The translations under genes and the position numbers were made by a program. The notes under the pieces are model-generated. The model made no database searches. It was not told the origin of the DNA and saw only the letters and a list, made by a program, of their open reading frames with translations. DNA of 64,000 nucleotides from Diphasiastrum complanatum. Its lineage: Eukaryota; Streptophyta; Lycopodiopsida; Lycopodiales; Lycopodiaceae. The stretch spans positions 51,415,298-51,479,297 of the forward strand of contig CM055099.1 of assembly GCA_029204225.1 (NCBI GenBank). The letters are read 5' to 3'. Positions 58,861 through 64,000 of the stretch are shown piece by piece (the first letter of the stretch is position 1; every line of letters starts with the position of its first letter).

Positions 58861-59945
58861 CCTTAATGATAGTTTGGCCATGCCTACATGCTTTTATAGG
58901 GTCCATTACTATTTATAATAAATTTGTTTCTTTATTGCTTATGCATGTAGGTGGGCACACTAATACTAGATTCGGATCTATTTTAGTACTTAAAAATTCA
59001 CCTTGGGTCTTTACCCAATATGCATGGCGATTGATCTCTCTACATGGCAACCAGGTGTCTCAGGGCTAGAATAGCAACTAGAGAAACTCAAGAGGGGGGG
59101 ACACCTACGGTTGGGTGGATCATTCCCACCGACCATCAAAGTTTGGAGAGCTCCTAGAGATGGGAGTGTAAGAATTACTATAGTGATCGTGAAATTCATG
59201 TAAGTGGAGATGAGTTGCAAGATGTATTGGTTGATGAATTTAAGTCTTGTGATGATGAATAAACTATATATGTCACATCCATTCTTGTGATAAAATAATA
59301 ATAGTTTACATAATTGCATACATATAATGTTTTTTAAATCCTTACATATTTATACATTCTTGCATTTCTTAAGTTCATCTTGAGTTCTATCTTGTCATTC
59401 TTTAGATTCATTTTAAATCAAATGCTTTCAATATAATCTAATGCTTAATATTGATTGACCAACGGAAAACAATTAGTGAGCATACGTTGATTACTTTTAT
59501 ATGCTTCAAAAGCATTTTCCTTCTGAAAATATCCTCATTATTGAAAATCTATAAAAGCAATATATTCACATCCTCATTCTGGTCGGAATGTTTTAGGTCA
59601 GAATGACAATTTTTTTTTCAAATAAGAAAAAGTTGTAGATATACACATACTGGTTGCGATCTTCCTTCGTCTACTCGGTACAAAATGTTGACAATATGTA
59701 AATGCAATTAATCACAATCAACTATGCACAATCATGCAAATTATATACGTCGTCATCTTACTAATATCATGAAAAGAGAACATGAGAAACAATTACAAAT
59801 CAAGATCTTTGCATCATCCGAGTAGGTGCGTGTAACTATCTCACATGCCAAATTTGAAACAAAATTTGATATTACATTCAACCGCGCTTACTAAAATTTT
59901 CAGAAAATGATGGCTTATGAATATATCACTCAAGGGTGATTGCCA

Positions 59946-60500
59946 ATTATCTTAACCAGTAAGCTTAATGTCTCACAATCATAATTGATAATTACTCCAT
60001 AATTTTCTAGAATATAAAACGATAACCATTCATAATAGATGACATTACTAGAGCAATCAAAATATTTGATATCTAAGCTAGCTAGCTATTAGCTTAATCT
60101 TAATTAAAATCACGTATGGTGGACATTCTGAAAGTGTAAAGACCACCAAAACTGTGACAATTAGGAATTTTAAGCAAGTGTGCTCCCTCTTCAAGATTGT
60201 GAATACTCGAGCTTTGATAATCTACTGAAACCTGGGTTGGAGTGAATCCTTGATTGAATATTCATGAATATAGTTGAAATTGTCTTGGGGCCACATATTT
60301 ATGAATTTAGTCGAAATTGTTTTGAGGCCTCATTCTGGAATGGAGTGTGTTTAGTTCTGGAATGGGCAACTATATATGCTTTTTATAGTGCAATTTATTC
60401 ACAACATTTCATCAAGTTTAAAGAATAAAAGATTTGTCAAGAATATTTTAACCCCATGTCCAAGCAAATTTTTCTAAACATAAGGCAAACTACTTGTCCC
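59946..60500. other. Sequence beyond the right duplication arm, no gene seen
   Basis: AT-rich non-coding sequence. Homology to the left arm ends at about 59,945-59,950. A short local repeat (GAATATAGTTGAAATTGTCTTG / GAATTTAGTCGAAATTGTTTTG near 60,265 and 60,305) is the only structure seen. Confidence 0.55.
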
Positions 60501-60960
60501 AAGAAACATAGTTAGATTGTTTGCCACGCGTGGCAAATTTTAAAAATAGTTTTTGTAATATTGCCACGCAGCATGGGAAATCTCCAGATGACTTGTCACA
60601 AGAAAAGTGGTTATATAACAACTTTAGGTGGCTCTGCCACGCTTATTTGTGCTACAAAAATAATTCTAGTGCTCATTTAAAAAAAAATAAGCTTTTGAAT
60701 TTTGGGGTGGCACTACCACGCCAAAATTCAAACATCTCTTCCCACCTTCCCGTACCACAATCAACCCATTTTTTACCCCGACAATGGTGCCTCAAAATTG
60801 TTGGCGTGGATGTGCCATGCGTGGTAGAGCCACACAAAATAAAAAAGGCAAATTTTTGGCTAAGTCTTGAGTTTGTGTGGCAATGTCGCATGACAAAACA
60901 CACACATGTGGTTGTGCAAGAAAATGTACTTTGTTTGCAAACTTGGATAGATCTATTCTA
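60500..60960. repeat. Palindrome-rich GCCACG element
   Basis: It has a perfect 18 bp palindrome TTTGCCACGCGTGGCAAA at 60,520-60,537. A hairpin has arms 60,694-60,710 and 60,716-60,732 (17 bp, one mismatch, 5-base loop), and several further CCACGC/GCGTGG copies occur, including near 60,800-60,835. Such dense internal inverted repeats suggest a non-autonomous foldback-like element. The plus-strand open frame through it (60,521-60,961) and its minus-strand shadow are probably chance. Confidence 0.6.
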
Positions 60961-61172
60961 AGAATTGGAATAAACATTTCTCAAGGCAAATTCTAGAAAC
61001 CAAGGGAATGAGTCAAGCATATATTTCACTAGAGATGATTCTGAAAGCATGAATTGAAAACAACAAAGGGCCCTTTAGGTGATCATAAGCTTATGTACCA
61101 TAGTAAGCAATAGTGTCTTAGGAGCTAGTATAGACCCAAAAAAACGAATGGTGTATCAAATCAAAATTGCAT

Positions 61173-61925
61173 GATAGGTGACCTTATATATTAAAAAAAA
61201 TTCACAATAAGTACTAGGTAAAATATTTCATGCTCATTTTAGAGGGCTTTATAACCGTTCCCATGTGAATTAATATAGGCTATTATTAAAGAGAGATAGC
61301 ATGGCATCCAAATGCACCCTTGAAGTAGGAAGCCTCCTCAAACACGTGCATTGTCAGAGTTTGAACCAAATTGCTATGGGGTGAATGATTTTACATCCTA
61401 GTTAAGGATCCATTTTTATTTGATTGAGTTTCTAGTGTGATATGTGGGAGACTTATTTTGCATCTATCTTTAGTTATAAATTTTGAACATCCTAGATGTC
61501 TCTTGATGACTTCATTGAAGTTTAACCCAAAAGTGATAGGTAACCCTATATATTAAAAATTCACAATAAGTCAAAACAAAAAAAAAATTTCACGAGTACT
61601 AGGTAAAATATTTCATGCTCATTTTAGAGGGCTTTACAACCCATTCCCATGTGAATTGATATAGGCTATTATTAAAGAAAGATAGCATGACATCAAAATG
61701 CACCCGTGAAGTAGGAAGCCTCCACAAACACATGCATTGTCAGAGTTAGATCCAGATTGCAATGGGGTGAATTATTTTACATCCTAGTTAAGGATCCATT
61801 TTTATTTGATTGAGTTTCTAGTGTGACATGTGGGGGACTTATTTTGCATCTATCTTTAGTTATAAATTTTGAACATCCTAGATGTCTCTTGATGACTTCA
61901 TGGAAGTTTAAGCCAAAAGTGATGC
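61173..61925. repeat. Tandem duplication, about 362 bp period
   Basis: 61,173-61,534 is repeated at 61,535-61,925 with scattered substitutions and a small AAAC-rich insertion. Both carry TTTGAACATCCTAGATGTCT near their ends. No coding potential is seen. Confidence 0.9.
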
Positions 61926-61938
61926 ATGTGTGTGAGCT

Positions 61939-61965
61939 TGTGTGTGTGTGTGTGTGTGTGTGTGT

Positions 61966-62019
<54 letters not shown>

Positions 62020-62058
62020 CCATTCTCATTGGTTCAAGTTTGCCCTAAAATGTATTTG

Positions 62059-62132
<74 letters not shown>

Positions 62133-62175
62133 CCATTCTGATTGGTTCAAGTTTGCCCTAAAATGTATTTGAAGC
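61939..62175. repeat. GT, GA and duplicated 50 bp block
   Basis: (GT)n at 61,939-61,965, (GA)n at 61,968-62,014, then a block with ATTTGTCCATTCT and GGTTCAAGTTTGCCC, then (GA)n at 62,061-62,127 and the block again. This is a duplicated GA-plus-block unit. Further GA tracts lie at 62,240-62,255 and 62,354-62,378; no gene lies in 62,175-62,545. Confidence 0.92.
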
Positions 62176-62545
62176 TCAGTTGAAATGGGTTGAAAATATG
62201 AGAGAACATGTGTCTTTAAGAATTTTTAGAAAGAGAAATTTTTAGAGAGAGAGAGAATGCATAAAATCTGAAGAGAGAAACAGAGGAGCGCAGTCTCAAT
62301 CGCAAGAAAGGGATGACATGTGAGAAATAGCCATAATGTGAGTTGATGTGAGTTGAGAGAGAGAGAGAGAGAGAGAGATATTTCTGTTTGAGGGGAGTCT
62401 ATTTATTGTCAAATCCAGGGACCAGGATATAGAATGACGAACCCTTCCCAAAACACATCATATACCCGTTCCTACGATGTAAGAACTACAAGGATGGCCT
62501 CATACTGGCAAGCTATTTATTCAACTGCATGTCCTTGACATGGGT

Positions 62546-63630
62546 TCATTCAATACATACTACTGTGGCAGAGTGCACATCTTTGGAGAAAAGTTCCTCC
62601 TCTTTCTTCTCATCCAAGAGAGAGAGGGAAGATGCACGGGTACCGGCGTGTTCGGAGCTGCTCCATTTTTCCACTACAACGAGCTTGGCAGCATCTCCTG
62701 TCTTGAAAATGGCATATAATTTCAGCTCACTAGATTCCAGCTGTTTATTCAACAATGTCTCCTGTTCTGACACCACCCTTTCCCAGGTCTCTGGCTGCAC
62801 ATCGATCACTTGGGACACAAGTGCATCATCCTTTTGCAGCGAATATGGCTCGCCAGATTTGGAATTGACAATCACTAAATCCATGAAAAGAGTCTGCGTC
62901 TTGCTGAGATCAGATAGCTCTCCTAGAGCCGTGAGGATAGGCATCATCTGCAAAACGGCAGCAAAGTAGCACTCGTCAATGTGAGGGAAGAAAACAAAGC
63001 AATGGAGAAACCTGGCATCACATACAAGTTTCTTCAAGAGACACAACAAATTACCTGCACTTCGATGCTTTCCCAGTCTGCATCCTTACGCCAGTGCTCT
63101 ATCAGACCAGCCTATTCAACCCACCCAAACATATTATAAATGATCACTCAAACCACTATATATATCCTCATTGTGGCGCAAGTCTATGATGAATCACACT
63201 TTTGATGCTTCACGCTCTCTTCATTCTAGTGCAAGTTAGCAACGAAGCATAATTTTAACTGTTAAATGTTTCCATCATTCTAATGCAAGTCAATGATAAA
63301 TCATACTTTTCACTGATAATTGCCCTCCTCATTCCCATGGAACTTAACAATGAATCATACTTTTATACTGATGATTCGTAATTTTTCCTGTTAAATGATT
63401 CGTCAAGAGAAATATCAGAAAGTTAGAAGCTTAAAGCATACCGAAGGTTTGCCGTTTGCTGTTCTGATGGCGGTAAGAATACATCCGCCAATGTGGCCAG
63501 TAATGGCGTTGGTGGCTTCAATGTTGTGCACCAACACTTGCACGATGTCTTGGGGAGTTTTTCCCTCAATGGGCTCCAGATATTCCATGGCGAAGTTGGA
63601 GACATCATCCTTTGTAATCACGAACGCCAT
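62546..63630 (-). CDS. Three-exon gene of unknown function
   Basis: Three exons on the minus strand: 63,630-63,442 (63 codons, phase 0), 63,111-63,055 (19 codons) and 62,947-62,546 (133 codons plus stop). Introns of 330 and 107 bp have GT...AG ends. The product is 215 residues, starting MAFVITKDDVSNFAMEYL and ending ATVVCIE. It is soluble-looking, without signal peptide or membrane helix. It mixes Leu-rich helices (PILTALGELSDL) with a charged C-terminal stretch (LDEKKEEELF). I do not recognise a family. The start is chosen because the frame upstream is a translated GA repeat next to a TATA box. Splice junctions keep the frame open throughout, which favours a real gene. Confidence 0.65.
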
Positions 63631-63636
63631 ATCTCT

Positions 63637-63639
63637 ATC

Positions 63640-63671
<32 letters not shown>

Positions 63672-63672
63672 C
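63637..63672. repeat. CT-rich 5' UTR tract of the three-exon gene
   Basis: CTCTCTCTGTCTCTCT on the plus strand, GA-rich on the sense strand, directly upstream of the ATG. Its position between TATA box and start codon makes it 5' UTR or initiator sequence. Confidence 0.7.
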
Positions 63673-63685
63673 ACCCCAACGAGAG

Positions 63686-63691
63686 TATATA
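63686..63691 (-). promoter_or_regulatory. TATA box of the three-exon gene
   Basis: TATATA on the minus strand, 56 bp upstream of the ATG, which predicts transcription starting near 63,655 within the GA-rich tract. An alternative TATATA box lies near 63,827-63,833 and again in the duplicated copy near 63,968-63,974. Confidence 0.5.
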
Positions 63692-63750
63692 TTAGTTTGG
63701 AGTTTATTTTGTTGATGGCAGTTCACAAGCTTCTCGTGGGCTATAGTCCT

Positions 63751-64000
63751 ATCATGTATGAAATATGCTGAAGCAAACCACATGACAATATCTATACCAA
63801 CCACATTACGCCACATGGCTCTACCCTACATATATACCCAGCTATCCCAAATTCCCCTCTTGAGGTGAGCCTTGATTACATGGTGAATCATATCATGTAT
63901 GAAATATGATGAATCAAACCACATGACAATATCTATACCAACCACATTACGCCACATGGCTCTACCCTACATATATACCCAGCTATCCCAAATTTCCCTC
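63751..64000. repeat. 141 bp tandem duplication upstream of the three-exon gene
   Basis: ATCATGTATGAAATATG at 63,751 recurs at 63,892. The following sequence (through CCACATTACGCCACATGG and CTACATATATACCCAGC) is nearly identical to the window end, so the array may continue beyond 64,000. It lies in the gene's promoter region. Confidence 0.9.

Noticed and set aside
60521-60961. 146-codon plus-strand frame and its 76-codon minus-strand shadow
   Set aside because: They run through palindromic GCCACG repeats with no domain on either strand; overlapping open frames on both strands are expected from the repeat.
63415-63816. Longer first exon of the orphan gene starting at 63,816
   Set aside because: The extra N terminus translates the TATA region and a GA repeat. 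The internal ATG at 63,630 lies just downstream of these.

Overview
The window is a retrotransposon-dominated stretch of a land-plant nuclear genome. Evidence for a plant is the Copia and Gypsy elements with plant-type primer-binding sites (initiator tRNA-Met type, such as GCTCTGATACCA read on the + strand), long GA/CT microsatellites, a spliced gene with GT-AG introns, and a gene with the plant WEExPGxPK motif (DUF688 family). The lineage cannot be fixed from the sequence alone. I saw no tRNA, rRNA, CRISPR array or bacterial-style operon.

Layout. (1) 1-9,250 is one arm of a direct segmental duplication whose other arm lies at about 44,461-59,945. Both arms are mosaics: a Gypsy RT fragment (-), a Copia gag fragment (+), Gypsy gag pieces, an LTR of about 0.7 kb, a Copia integrase fragment (-) split by an LTR-like insert, and a + strand Copia 3' end. 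The left arm lacks about 5.9 kb present in the right arm and carries an internal inversion. (2) 9,250-24,150 holds a degenerate Copia element (-) and a tandem duplication of a 5.7-7.4 kb unit that runs from the Copia integrase into the 3' part of a DUF688-like gene. The intact gene survives at 23,931-24,773; its first copy is a 3' fragment at 16,574-16,789 fused to Copia. (3) 24,900-28,900 is gene-poor: GA tracts, a Gypsy RNase H scrap, and a 2 kb tract crowded with strand-biased TTGGTACT motifs that contains a perfect hairpin. (4) 29,260-42,675 is a degenerate Gypsy element (-), split in its gag by a nearly intact 6,434 bp Copia element (34,819-41,252) with 655 bp LTRs that differ at one base and a 5 bp target duplication. 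A TCGGTCGAGAT minisatellite lies near both ends of this Gypsy element. (5) 42,900-59,945 is the right arm, including a further degenerate Gypsy element (47,454-52,440) and a 251 bp TC tract. (6) 59,945-64,000 holds palindromic and tandemly duplicated sequence, then a three-exon gene of unknown function (62,546-63,630, -) with a TATA box.

Only two host genes are supported: the DUF688-like gene and the three-exon orphan. The rest is layered transposon history. All retroelement coding regions seen carry stops, frameshifts or deletions; the youngest has two small frame breaks.
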